Assembly (NCBI RefSeq): GCF_000020605.1
Contig: NC_012781.1
Location: 3,287,501 to 3,351,500 of the forward strand
Direction of reading: 5' to 3'
DNA: 64,000 nucleotides
Origin: Agathobacter rectalis ATCC 33656
Lineage (GTDB): Bacteria; Bacillota; Clostridia; Lachnospirales; Lachnospiraceae
Part shown: piece by piece, positions 24,968 to 32,528 of the stretch
Layout of the letters: each line of letters starts with the position of its first letter
Position numbering within the stretch: the first letter of the stretch is position 1
Translations under genes and position numbers: made by a program
The notes under the pieces: generated by a model
Database searches by the model: none
What the model saw: only the letters and a program-made list of their open reading frames with translations
What the model was told of the DNA's origin: nothing

Positions 24968-25486
24968 TCAATTATTCTCTTCCAAATCTTCCCAAGGTTT
25001 CAGACCCATTTCCTCCCAGGTGACACCATACGGTGCACCTCCGGAGGTATAACCGGCAATAACGAAAAATCTGTCATCTTGCAAGATTTCTTCTTTAGCC
25101 AGATTATCTCTTGTTTCTTGTTTCCGTCTTGCTCGCCTCTGCTGCTTCTTTTGTTTCGCAACAGCTGCTTTTTCTTCCGGCGTTTTCTTATGTTTTTTTG
25201 CCATAAGTGTTTCTATTATAATTCCATTCTGAATGTCTCTCAGGATACGTTCTTCATAACTCTTTTCACGCTTTTCAACAATTTTATAAAATTCTTCATA
25301 TTCCGTTTTAGGAGCAAGCGATTGAACTGCCGTAAACAAACTTTTGCATATATCATTCATTTCAGTAGCATCCGGCATTCGCTGATTCTCAAGATAAAAC
25401 TTCAAGTGCATTTTGTATGTTTTATCTGCTATTGCACTCTTCTGTTTTTGTTTTAAGTCTTTATAGCTTCTGTCGTTCCTCTGCAT
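24968..25486 (-). CDS. Hypothetical protein downstream of yaiI
   Basis: I do not recognise this 172-residue protein. It is highly charged: a helical N-terminal half (SYKDLKQKQKSAIADKTYKM, YEEFYKIVEKREKSYEERIL), a lysine/arginine-rich middle (KKHKKTPEEKAAVAKQKKQQ), and a short ending with YTSGGAPYGVTWEEMGLKPW. The basic segment could contact nucleic acid. It starts 11 bp after the YaiI gene and is convergent with the relaxase, ending 16 bp from its stop. Its operon context with SRAP and YaiI proteins suggests a role in nucleic-acid maintenance, but that is inference. Confidence 0.6.
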   Translation of the reverse strand: MQRNDRSYKDLKQKQKSAIADKTYKMHLKFYLENQRMPDATEMNDICKSLFTAVQSLAPKTEYEEFYKIVEKREKSYEERILRDIQNGIIIETLMAKKHKKTPEEKAAVAKQKKQQRRARRKQETRDNLAKEEILQDDRFFVIAGYTSGGAPYGVTWEEMGLKPWEDLEENN

Positions 25487-25496
25487 CTACAATTCC

Positions 25497-25955
25497 TCAT
25501 CTGCCTTCTTTCTCCCGTGCCATCAAAAGCATTTTTTCAAAAGACTGAGCGAATCTTTCATCATCTTCCTCCGTCCGCTTCTTCGGTCCCTTGACATGAC
25601 ATTTACGGGAACTTCTTCTGGCTTTTTTACTCAGGTGACGTTCCATTAGCATCTGATCAATATTATCATCCGTGTACCATTTACCTGATTGATGAATAGC
25701 ATAAGCACCTTTTCCCAATGCCATTGCAGCCACACCATAGTCCTGTGATACGACAATATCTCCTTTATGGCAGATACTAATCAGTTTATAATCTACTGCA
25801 TCTGCTCCTGCACCGACAACAACAACTTTACTATAAGTCGATGACAGAACATGGTTTGTATCACACAACAACATTACCGGAACACTATTATCTTTTGCAA
25901 TCTTTTCAATGATCGCAACCACTGGGCAGGCATCTGCATCAACAAATATTTGCAT
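25497..25955 (-). CDS. YaiI/YqxD family (DUF188) protein
   Basis: This protein of about 152 residues belongs to DUF188 (YaiI/YqxD), a PIN-like fold suspected of nuclease activity. Characteristic parts are FVDADACPV at the start, the VGAGADAVDYKLISICHKGD loop with conserved Asp, VVSQDYGVAAMALGKGAYAI and the C-terminal RHLSKKARR with a basic tail. ATG 25955 is chosen because GAGGAG lies just upstream; the ORF extends eight codons further without a better site. It follows the SRAP gene directly and precedes an unknown basic protein. Biochemical function of the family is not established. Confidence 0.88.
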   Translation of the reverse strand: MQIFVDADACPVVAIIEKIAKDNSVPVMLLCDTNHVLSSTYSKVVVVGAGADAVDYKLISICHKGDIVVSQDYGVAAMALGKGAYAIHQSGKWYTDDNIDQMLMERHLSKKARRSSRKCHVKGPKKRTEEDDERFAQSFEKMLLMAREKEGR

Positions 25956-25978
25956 CTTTCTATTTCTCCTCTGAACCA

Positions 25979-26563
25979 TTATAAGAATAAGCTCTGCTGT
26001 TCGTATTCTGCCTCTCGTTTTAGCTGAACCGGTACCTGATGCAGAATTTGCTCCATTTTCCTGTCATCGAACCAATCTTTCAGCTGTCCTTTTTCCAATA
26101 TCAGCGGCATACGATCATGTACTTTTATCATAGATTCATTGGCTGCTGTAGTCATAATCACAAATCGTCGTTCATTCTCAAACCAATCACAGAAGCCAGC
26201 CATATACAATACTGGTGCATCATATCTGGAAAATGTATTTTTCTCTTTTAACCGATTCCATTCATAGAACCCACTTGCCGGTATCAAAATGCGGTGATAG
26301 AGGATTCCATTTCGAAAAGAAGGTTTATCCATAACAGATTCTGCTCTTGCATTTATAACCAGATTCTTTCCTTGTGACAATGGATATCCCCACTTGCAAA
26401 CATCCAGTTTCAATCCATGTTCTGATTTTTCAATGATCGGTGCTACATTGGTTGGAAAGATATCTCCTGCAAAATGTTCCTGCCGGATCCGTTGGTCTAT
26501 ATCATGCACTACTTTTTCGATTTCATCTGCCATATCAGAATCAATATAATATCTACCACACAT
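25979..26563 (-). CDS. SRAP domain protein (HMCES/YedK type)
   Basis: This 194-residue protein is a SOS-response-associated peptidase domain protein, which crosslinks abasic sites in single-stranded DNA through its N-terminal cysteine. The start MCGRYYID places Cys2 as required after Met removal. Other motifs are present: NVAPII, INARAESV, the HRILIPASGFYEW strand with the catalytic Glu, and KVHDRMPLIL with the conserved His. It heads a minus-strand operon with YaiI and an unknown basic protein. Carriage on a conjugative element fits protection of single-stranded DNA during transfer; that link is inference. Confidence 0.93.
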   Translation of the reverse strand: MCGRYYIDSDMADEIEKVVHDIDQRIRQEHFAGDIFPTNVAPIIEKSEHGLKLDVCKWGYPLSQGKNLVINARAESVMDKPSFRNGILYHRILIPASGFYEWNRLKEKNTFSRYDAPVLYMAGFCDWFENERRFVIMTTAANESMIKVHDRMPLILEKGQLKDWFDDRKMEQILHQVPVQLKREAEYEQQSLFL

Positions 26564-26605
26564 AATACTTCCTTCACTTATAGATTCTATTTCATCAAAT
26601 ATACA

Positions 26606-27208
26606 TCATTTATTTCTAGGCACTTTAAACTCAGTTAATTTATAATTTTGAATCCACCCCATACATTCTTCACCATCTTCATTCTCCCAAATTATCTGTC
26701 GCCACTTTTTATATTTATCTATAATTCTAACAACTTTCCCTTCCTCAAGCTTTTCAATTACAATCGAATGGCAGTCATGCTTCAGTCGTACAATAGATTC
26801 TCTATTAACGATTCTATATTTAGTCGTATTTAGCTCCTTCGCATCATATCCCATTCCAACGATGTAATAATTATTGACTTGTTGTGTATAATTGTAATTA
26901 TTTATCGTTGTTGCTGAAGAATTCGTAACTCCCAAAACAACTGATATAATCGTAATAATAAAGTTCAGCCATTCTCGTATTTCTTTAACATCTATCGTTC
27001 GTTTTTCTTCTATTGGCAAATTCTGCTTCTCTTTATTTATCGAAAGATTCGTTGCTCTTTCATATTCCGATGCAATAGTTTCTGACACCGTATCAATATC
27101 CCATTCTTCGGATTCTGAGAAAACTTGATCGGTAACTCTTCCCAATAAATTTATATGAGGCTTCTGGCATAATGGTGGAAGCCTAACACCATAAATTAAC
27201 AACACCAT
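26606..27208 (-). CDS. Membrane/SH3-like protein of unknown function, possibly 5'-truncated
   Basis: This 200-residue protein has a charged N-terminal segment (SEEWDIDTVSETIASEYERA), one hydrophobic helix (WLNFIITIISVVLGV), a low-complexity Asn/Tyr link (INNYNYTQQVNNYY), and a C-terminal bacterial SH3-like region (SIVRLKHDCHSIVIEKLEEG, VVRIIDKYKKWRQIIW, CMGWIQNYKL). I do not recognise it as a whole. No good ribosome binding site precedes the ATG at 27208, and a transposase fragment starts just upstream, so the N-terminus may have been lost. Base composition is visibly more AT-rich than the neighbours. An element-borne surface or defence role cannot be decided from sequence. Confidence 0.5.
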   Translation of the reverse strand: MVLLIYGVRLPPLCQKPHINLLGRVTDQVFSESEEWDIDTVSETIASEYERATNLSINKEKQNLPIEEKRTIDVKEIREWLNFIITIISVVLGVTNSSATTINNYNYTQQVNNYYIVGMGYDAKELNTTKYRIVNRESIVRLKHDCHSIVIEKLEEGKVVRIIDKYKKWRQIIWENEDGEECMGWIQNYKLTEFKVPRNK

Positions 27209-27275
27209 ATTGAAAAAACACTTGTGTCCTTTAATGTATTAACTGCGAAGAAAAACACAAAAGGAGTATTCACAA

Positions 27276-27500
27276 GTGGCTTCAGTTAATACATTATGCA
27301 AAAGTGTCCTTAATGTCAAGAACACAGTTATAAAAAATTGTAATCTTTACTCTGATAAGAATGGAGTTAAACATATTCGTATCCAAGCAAGACCTAATAA
27401 ATGGCACGAGAACGACTGCCCATTCTGCCATAAATCATGCCCTGTTTATGATAAACATTCCAGTAGTATAATGCCGAGATATTACGAAGATAACTCGTAG
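27276..27500 (+). pseudogene. ISL3-like transposase N-terminal fragment
   Basis: About 74 codons from a GTG start at 27276 (AAAAGGAG upstream) encode a transposase-like N-terminus: SVNTLCKSVLNVKNTVIKNC, then the zinc-finger-like DCPFCHKSCPVYDKHSS typical of ISL3-family transposases. A stop at 27498 is followed by about 110 bp with no recognisable continuation, so the DDE domain is missing. No terminal inverted repeats were found. It marks a past insertion event at the boundary of the Van-like cassette. Confidence 0.6.
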
Positions 27501-27614
27501 AAAATGCAAAGTCCAGTCGCAAGTTTAGACACGATATTGCTCTTAACAGTCGTATAAAATCAACATTTGCAGGGATTTATCAAATTCCGACATACCGTCT
27601 TAGAAAATGAATAA

Positions 27615-27645
27615 TCCCTCGCAATTCATTATGAACTACGAGGGA
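27615..27645 (-). terminator. Hairpin after the winged-helix gene
   Basis: Arms TCCCTCG (27615-27621) and CGAGGGA (27639-27645) pair perfectly, with an additional inner stem (TTCAT/ATGAA). It lies 5 bp after the last gene of the efflux/carboxypeptidase operon, and on the minus strand is followed by TTATTCATTTTC. Confidence 0.55.
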
Positions 27646-27649
27646 CTGC

Positions 27650-28108
27650 TTACTGACTGTTAAAGCGGTAGCCGATCTCACGAACACTATCTATGGAAAA
27701 GTGAGAGTTTGTATCACAAAGTTTTTTACGAAGATTCCGAATGTGAAAGCCTACGGTATCCTTTTCATTGCCTGCTGATATTTCGCCCCACACCTTATCA
27801 TAAATCTGCTCGTATGTAAGAACACGACCTTTATTGGCTGCGAGCAAGCAGAGTATATCGTACTCTTTGACGGTCAGTTCAATTTCCTGACCGTTATTGA
27901 TAACTCTGCGCCGGCTCAAATTGATTTCTAAGCCGGAAAGGGATAATGTCGGCTCATATGAAATCTCTAATTTTTCAAAATCAGGGTGCTGTTTTACAAA
28001 AGCCAGCATATCGTCAAAGGCTGTTGAGTCTTGTGCTTTGAACTCCATTATTACGATTCGTCCGATATTATCACCCCCCTTGGTTAGTTTTTTTGTCTTG
28101 GACAACAT
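27650..28108 (-). CDS. Receiver-less OmpR-type winged-helix protein
   Basis: This 152-residue protein has an OmpR/PhoB winged helix in the C-terminal 100 residues (INLSRRRVINNGQEIELTVK, EYDILCLLAANKGRVLTYEQ, VGFHIRNLRKKLCDTN, IDSVREIGYRF). The N-terminal 50 residues (RIVIMEFKAQDSTAFDDMLA) are not a receiver: no acidic pocket or phospho-Asp is seen. Stand-alone proteins of this shape exist in Lachnospiraceae, so it may be complete. It begins 5 bp after the carboxypeptidase stop and is the last gene of the Van-like operon. AAGGGGGG inside the frame near 28072 raises the possibility of an internal start. A phosphorylation-independent regulator is the likely role. Confidence 0.75.
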   Translation of the reverse strand: MLSKTKKLTKGGDNIGRIVIMEFKAQDSTAFDDMLAFVKQHPDFEKLEISYEPTLSLSGLEINLSRRRVINNGQEIELTVKEYDILCLLAANKGRVLTYEQIYDKVWGEISAGNEKDTVGFHIRNLRKKLCDTNSHFSIDSVREIGYRFNSQ

Positions 28109-28113
28109 AAGAT

Positions 28114-29070
28114 TTATTGCGTGAGATAATACGATTCATCAATCGTTTTCAGAATAAAATTCACATCGTCATAACGAGAGGAATCGGACTGAGAGCCTAA
28201 ACTGCATATCAAAAACTCTTTTCCGTGCTGCTGATAAAGCACAATCAAGTTATAGTCGTCAGACAGAGAGCCAGTCTTAATTCCGCATACATTTTCGTTG
28301 TAATATTCGGATGTCGGATCAAGGAAGGCGTTTGTATTCTGCCATATTTGTGTACTGCCATCAGGCAGTGTTGCCGTATAAGTGTTTTGAGATACAATTT
28401 CTCTAAACCACGAGTATTCCAACAACCGATATACTACTTCTTTCAAATCTAAAGTGGTGGTAAGTGCCTCCATATCAAAACCACTCGGATCATATAAAAC
28501 TGTGTCTAAGTACCCCTGCTGTTGCAAATGCAGGTTTAAGTTCTCCATGAAAATCCTCACACGCTCTTGACAGCTTTCTGCTTGCGGCGAAAGTAATCCT
28601 CCACAATAATCAGCAACCACATAAGCTGCGTCATTCCCTGACGGTACTAACATTGCCGCAAATAGATTGTGTAAAAAGTATTCTTTTTCCTTGATTTGAG
28701 CAACAGACGAGCCAGGTTTCGTGAGTGAAATAGCACCATAGTCTGCAACAACGATACTATCAAGGTCTGCTAAAGTTGACGCATACTCAATAACAAACAG
28801 CTTGGCTAAACTTGCAGGAATTTGTGGCTCGTTCTCGTTTTTTGAAACAAATATTTCATCATCAGAACAATCCACCAAAATCAGCGATTTTGCATTATAA
28901 GAGTCAGGAAAATCTTCTTTGTAGAGAAAACCATTTATTTTATTCTTTACCTCTCTGAAATTTTCCGGCTGCATTGCCCACGGCACAAACATTATACCTA
29001 TGCCGATACAAACTACAAGCAAAAACAAAAATACTCCAAATCGTTTTTTCTTACGGCGTTTTCTCTGCAT
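28114..29070 (-). CDS. Serine D-Ala-D-Ala carboxypeptidase (S11 family)
   Basis: This protein of about 318 residues has an N-terminal anchor helix (FGVFLFLLVVCIGIGIMFV after a run of basic residues) and an external penicillin-binding S11 domain. The three active-site motifs are intact: SLAK (Ser87-Lys90), SGN (144-146) and KTG (265-267). It should remove the terminal D-Ala from peptidoglycan pentapeptides. ATG 29070 is chosen with GGGAGGTG 9 bp upstream; an in-frame GTG lies four codons earlier. It follows the lipoprotein and MacB-type exporter under a VanRS-like system. Removing terminal D-Ala would lower the target of glycopeptides or lipid-II-binding peptides; that role is inferred. Confidence 0.88.
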   Translation of the reverse strand: MQRKRRKKKRFGVFLFLLVVCIGIGIMFVPWAMQPENFREVKNKINGFLYKEDFPDSYNAKSLILVDCSDDEIFVSKNENEPQIPASLAKLFVIEYASTLADLDSIVVADYGAISLTKPGSSVAQIKEKEYFLHNLFAAMLVPSGNDAAYVVADYCGGLLSPQAESCQERVRIFMENLNLHLQQQGYLDTVLYDPSGFDMEALTTTLDLKEVVYRLLEYSWFREIVSQNTYTATLPDGSTQIWQNTNAFLDPTSEYYNENVCGIKTGSLSDDYNLIVLYQQHGKEFLICSLGSQSDSSRYDDVNFILKTIDESYYLTQ

Positions 29071-29113
29071 ATATGTGCTCACCTCCCAACACCAAAACTC
29101 CTATGTGCCATTT

Positions 29114-29617
29114 TTAATCGGCATAATTTGCCTGAATACACTCTGTAAATCCAGACGGATCTCCCAACTTAGCTTTATCAATATTATCACGAAGATATTT
29201 GCGTGTGGCGTCATCACAGCGATCTGTTCCCATATAAGGCATATCAAAGGCTTTTTCGAGTTCAGCTAAGGCTTTTGCCGCCCTTTCCGAATCCGTATTG
29301 TAAGTATCAAGCCATTCCTGCATCCAAGAATATTCCCAAAGGTTAGATGCTCTTGTATCGCCATATCCTATCTGAAAAGACGCTCCCGTATCTTCGCCTT
29401 CCAAAGCATCAGGCGGCGTAAAGCCCTCCGGCCAATTCAAACTCTCAATGGTCGTTAGGTATTCTTCTTCAATGGTAGCAAAGTCCGTGAAACCTCTTGT
29501 GTTTGTGTCGGAGTCCGAAGAAGTGGAGCAGCCTGCCAGCATAATCACCAGCAAAGAAATCATAACACACAATAACAGTCTGTACGGTCTTTCGGATTTT
29601 GAGATTGTTCGTTTCAT
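29114..29617 (-). CDS. Lipoprotein of unknown function
   Basis: This 167-residue protein begins with a basic stretch and hydrophobic helix (YRLLLCVMISLLVIM) ending in the lipobox LAGC, so it should be a membrane-anchored lipoprotein. The mature domain has FTDFATIEEEYLTTIESLNW, WPEGFTPPDALEGED and FDMPYMGTDRCDDATRKYLR. I do not recognise a family. It lies between the exporter permease and the carboxypeptidase in one operon. In lantibiotic and bacitracin defence loci, lipoproteins next to ABC exporters bind the peptide; that analogy is only suggestive here. Confidence 0.75.
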   Translation of the reverse strand: MKRTISKSERPYRLLLCVMISLLVIMLAGCSTSSDSDTNTRGFTDFATIEEEYLTTIESLNWPEGFTPPDALEGEDTGASFQIGYGDTRASNLWEYSWMQEWLDTYNTDSERAAKALAELEKAFDMPYMGTDRCDDATRKYLRDNIDKAKLGDPSGFTECIQANYAD

Positions 29618-29644
29618 TTTGTTTCCTCCTTGAATTGAGTTTTA

Positions 29645-30838
29645 TTATCTAAGAGCCAATGCAGGCTCTAATTTTGCTGCTTTCAATGCTGGTAATAATC
29701 CGCCCAATAATGCTGTAAGCACAGACACAGCAACTGCAACAACAGCAACGCTGATTGGATAACTCGGTGTTCCCACCGGGGAATCCACAGGGAGCAACGC
29801 TCCAATACAATGCACCAAAATCAGCGAAATCAAAATAGCTGCAAGGCAAACGAATATTGATAAAATCAACTGTGAGCCTAAAACCAATGCCACAATATTT
29901 GTTCGTGAAGCACCTATCGCTCTGCGGATCAGCAACTCATGTGTGCGCTGTTCCAATGAAGATAGTCCGATATTGATCTGCCCTAATACGGAAACAAACA
30001 GCAACAAAAGCGAAGTAACCAAAAGCCCTAATTGCAGTATGGACAATACCGAATCATAGGTATCTCCAATATCACTCCGCCCAGCACTTTCCCAGTAACC
30101 GCCAATGGTATCAGTCAAAATGTCGCCAAGGGCAGAATGTATCTGTTCGATTGTCAGTCCTGTTGTGGGATGCCAATACACATTTGCATTTTGTACTTGC
30201 CACATTGCTGGTGCGAAATTGAGGATCGCCGCAGAATCCGCATAGATAGTCGGAAAATCCCTGCCATCGTTTACTACTCCGACAATATTGAATGGGGTTA
30301 ACGAAAGTGTGCTTTTTACATTTCCTGCAGCATAGGGCGAATCATTAAAATAGTTTTTAGCTTCTTTGTTTATGACCACTTCAAGCGAGCCGCCCTCACT
30401 CGAAGGCTCTAACCATCTACCGGATGTCATTGGAAGATTATAGACTTGACTATATGCCTCCGTGGTGCAAACTAAATCAAAAGCCATCAGGTTTTGGTAA
30501 ACATCATTCGGCGGTATTGGCGTTAAATCTTTCATTGGTGCAAATCGAATATCTTCTCCCATAGAAAAAGTAACAGCGGCTACATCATCAATGGCTTCAA
30601 ATCTCTGGAATAATTGTTCCATTTTATTTCTATCGTGAAAATCGGATTCCGTTATCACGAATGAGTAAGTAGGTGACCAGCCATATACCTGTGCGTTTAC
30701 GGAAATCAAATACTCCCGTCCAAGCGTACCAACTAATACCGATCCAAGCATTGCGATAATGCCTACAAGCATTGAAACACTTGTCAGAATACTTCTAAGT
30801 GGAGACAGACGAAGGTCTTTAAGTATCATTTTTAGCAC
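29645..30838 (-). CDS. MacB/FtsX-type ABC transporter permease
   Basis: This 397-residue permease has one N-terminal membrane helix (SILTSVSMLVGIIAMLGSVL), a large external domain (about residues 45-265) and three C-terminal helices, the MacB/FtsX topology. The strings TSLLLLFVSVLGQINIGLSS and RTHELLIRRAIGASRTNIV are typical of the family. Such proteins use ATP to drive external conformational change and expel peptides or antibiotics. The start is a GTG at 30838 with GGAGG 7 bp upstream, inside the end of the ATPase gene (20-bp overlap). With the adaptor and ATPase genes upstream it forms a complete MacAB-like exporter. Confidence 0.9.
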   Translation of the reverse strand: MLKMILKDLRLSPLRSILTSVSMLVGIIAMLGSVLVGTLGREYLISVNAQVYGWSPTYSFVITESDFHDRNKMEQLFQRFEAIDDVAAVTFSMGEDIRFAPMKDLTPIPPNDVYQNLMAFDLVCTTEAYSQVYNLPMTSGRWLEPSSEGGSLEVVINKEAKNYFNDSPYAAGNVKSTLSLTPFNIVGVVNDGRDFPTIYADSAAILNFAPAMWQVQNANVYWHPTTGLTIEQIHSALGDILTDTIGGYWESAGRSDIGDTYDSVLSILQLGLLVTSLLLLFVSVLGQINIGLSSLEQRTHELLIRRAIGASRTNIVALVLGSQLILSIFVCLAAILISLILVHCIGALLPVDSPVGTPSYPISVAVVAVAVSVLTALLGGLLPALKAAKLEPALALR

Positions 30839-31532
30839 AAGTTATCCTCCCTCCATCCATTTCAAAAATCGTATCACAGGTATCTGCAATATCAGGATCG
30901 TGCGTAACCAACAGCAGCATAATTCCATTTTCTTTTACGACGCTGTGCAACAGTTCCATAATCTGCGTTCCCGTCTTTTTATCCAACGCTCCCGTAGGCT
31001 CATCACATAAAATGGCTTCCGGAGATACTGCAAGCGCCCTTGCGATTGCAACTCTTTGTTGTTCACCGCCGGACAAATTGATTGGGTAATCATTTTCCTT
31101 GCTTTCTAAGCCGACACTTTTTAGCAAGCCTGTAATTATCTCGTGACGCTGTTTGGCGGTAAACGACTTTTTGGCATAGAGTAGGGGTAATTCGATATTT
31201 TCCCATACCCGCAAGTGCTTAATCAGAGAGTAGTTCTGAAATACAAATCCGATATTATTGGCTCGCAGTATAGACAGATCACGGTCTTTCAAAGCAGAAA
31301 TAGATATACCATCATAAAGGTACTCGCCCTCATATTCCCGATTTAACAAGCCAATAATGGATATAAGGCTTGTTTTGCCTGAGCCGGACTTTCCGACAAT
31401 GGCATAACTGCGCCCTCGTTGCAATTCCATATTAGCGTTGGTTACTGTTGTCAGCATATCGCCATTATTCAATTTGACGCTTGCTTTCAAATCCTTTATT
31501 TTGATTAAAGTCTTTTCGGAAATTCCTTTCAT
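30819..31532 (-). CDS. ABC transporter ATPase (MacB/LolD type)
   Basis: This protein of about 237 residues is a complete ABC nucleotide-binding domain: Walker A GKSGSGKTSLI, Q-loop FVFQNYSLI, signature LSGGEQQRVAIARAL, Walker B AILCDEPTGALD and the switch histidine in VTHDPDI. It is of the LolD/MacB exporter subfamily. The start is taken as ATG 31532, with GAGGGGGA upstream, 4 bp after the adaptor stop. It overlaps the permease gene, and together they form the motor and gate of the exporter. Confidence 0.92.
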   Translation of the reverse strand: MKGISEKTLIKIKDLKASVKLNNGDMLTTVTNANMELQRGRSYAIVGKSGSGKTSLISIIGLLNREYEGEYLYDGISISALKDRDLSILRANNIGFVFQNYSLIKHLRVWENIELPLLYAKKSFTAKQRHEIITGLLKSVGLESKENDYPINLSGGEQQRVAIARALAVSPEAILCDEPTGALDKKTGTQIMELLHSVVKENGIMLLLVTHDPDIADTCDTIFEMDGGRITCAKNDT

Positions 31533-31536
31533 TTTA

Positions 31537-32391
31537 TCAAATCCCCCTCGGATCAAGGTTTGGCGGAGTAGCAGAAACTACATCGCCCTCCTCTAAGCCG
31601 TACAGTATTTCTATATTGGCTCCGTCTGTCACACCCAATGTCACTTTTGTTTCCACTCTTTCTCCATTCGGAGTAATTACAGTAACCAATCCCGTCCCTT
31701 GTCTACCCGCTATTACCGACAGCGGCAATATAAGGACATCATTTCTCGTTGTCGCCGTTATGACTACCGTTGCACTTTGCCCCGATTTCACATCGACTGT
31801 TTGACTGATCAAGCATTGCAGAATGCCCTCTTGCGGCACGATTCCCGTAAACGCATTTTCATCTGCGGCAGGCGACACCACGGCAATCATATCGGTTGGT
31901 CCTACACCATCATATACTTGAAATTTTGCTTTCAACTCTGCATACTCCGGTAAGGTACTCAAAAAATTATCTGCCTCTACATTGAGGGCAAATCCTGTAT
32001 AATGCACTATCGCTACGGGATAATTACTCGGTACGCTTTCATTGGATGGGGCAATAGAGGTAATTGTACCATCCACCGGAGATTTCAATTCTTTGCCGTT
32101 CACAGTTCCAATAATTTGCCCGGCAGTGATTTTTTCTTCTAATTCTACCGCTGTATTAAATATGCCATTTTCGGGTGAGGAAATAATAAACGGTACTGCC
32201 GGAACAATAGTCGTTTGCGTTGAAACGGTTGGAGTAATTGTCCCTCGTACAACTGATACCGTTTTTTCTGCGGATGTTGCGCTATCTGTAAGATTGTTTT
32301 CGTCTGTCTGCCCAATTGCAGAGCAGGCAGATAGCGTAAATACAAGAAACAAAATAGAACATAGCAGCATTTGTTTTCTTAGCAACTTCAT
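31537..32391 (-). CDS. MacA/HlyD-like periplasmic-adaptor lipoprotein
   Basis: This protein of about 284 residues is of the RND/MacA adaptor type found with MacB-like exporters in Gram-positives. The signal LCSILFLVFTLSAC ends in a lipobox. The lipoyl-like halves PAVPFIISSPENGIF and GTVNGKELKSPVDGTITSIA and beta-barrel parts (VVITATTRNDVLILPLSVIA, GVTDGANIEILYGLEEGDVV) are visible. The ATG at 32391 follows AAGGAGG; another ATG lies one codon earlier. A strong hairpin with a U tract precedes the gene (32418-32472), so expression from the VanURS-like genes upstream may be attenuated. Confidence 0.85.
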   Translation of the reverse strand: MKLLRKQMLLCSILFLVFTLSACSAIGQTDENNLTDSATSAEKTVSVVRGTITPTVSTQTTIVPAVPFIISSPENGIFNTAVELEEKITAGQIIGTVNGKELKSPVDGTITSIAPSNESVPSNYPVAIVHYTGFALNVEADNFLSTLPEYAELKAKFQVYDGVGPTDMIAVVSPAADENAFTGIVPQEGILQCLISQTVDVKSGQSATVVITATTRNDVLILPLSVIAGRQGTGLVTVITPNGERVETKVTLGVTDGANIEILYGLEEGDVVSATPPNLDPRGI

Positions 32392-32417
32392 CATTCCTCC
32401 TTATGCTGTATCACAAA

Positions 32418-32472
32418 AAATACGAGCCTCTATCTTGATACTTTTATTGTACCAAAACAGAAGCCCGTATTT
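32418..32472 (-). terminator. Terminator/attenuator between sensor and exporter genes
   Basis: In the minus-strand RNA, AAATACGGGCTTCT and AGAGGCTCGTATTT pair over 14 positions (two as G-U) and run into a U tract (32415-32420). It lies in the 137-bp gap after the VanS-like gene. It could end the regulatory transcript, or act as a conditional attenuator for the exporter genes. Confidence 0.65.
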
Positions 32473-32528
32473 TCTTGATTGCTCGTAAGGTATTCCTCTT
32501 TTTTTCTATGCAAATTCTTACAATTTTC

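Noticed and set aside
27245..27620. A complete ISL3-family insertion sequence
   Set aside because: Only an N-terminal transposase fragment is readable and no terminal inverted repeats were found.
27650..28108. The winged-helix gene as a simply truncated response regulator
   Set aside because: Its N-terminal segment reads as a coherent sequence I associate with stand-alone Lachnospiraceae proteins, and the gene is neatly spaced after the carboxypeptidase, so truncation is not the best explanation.
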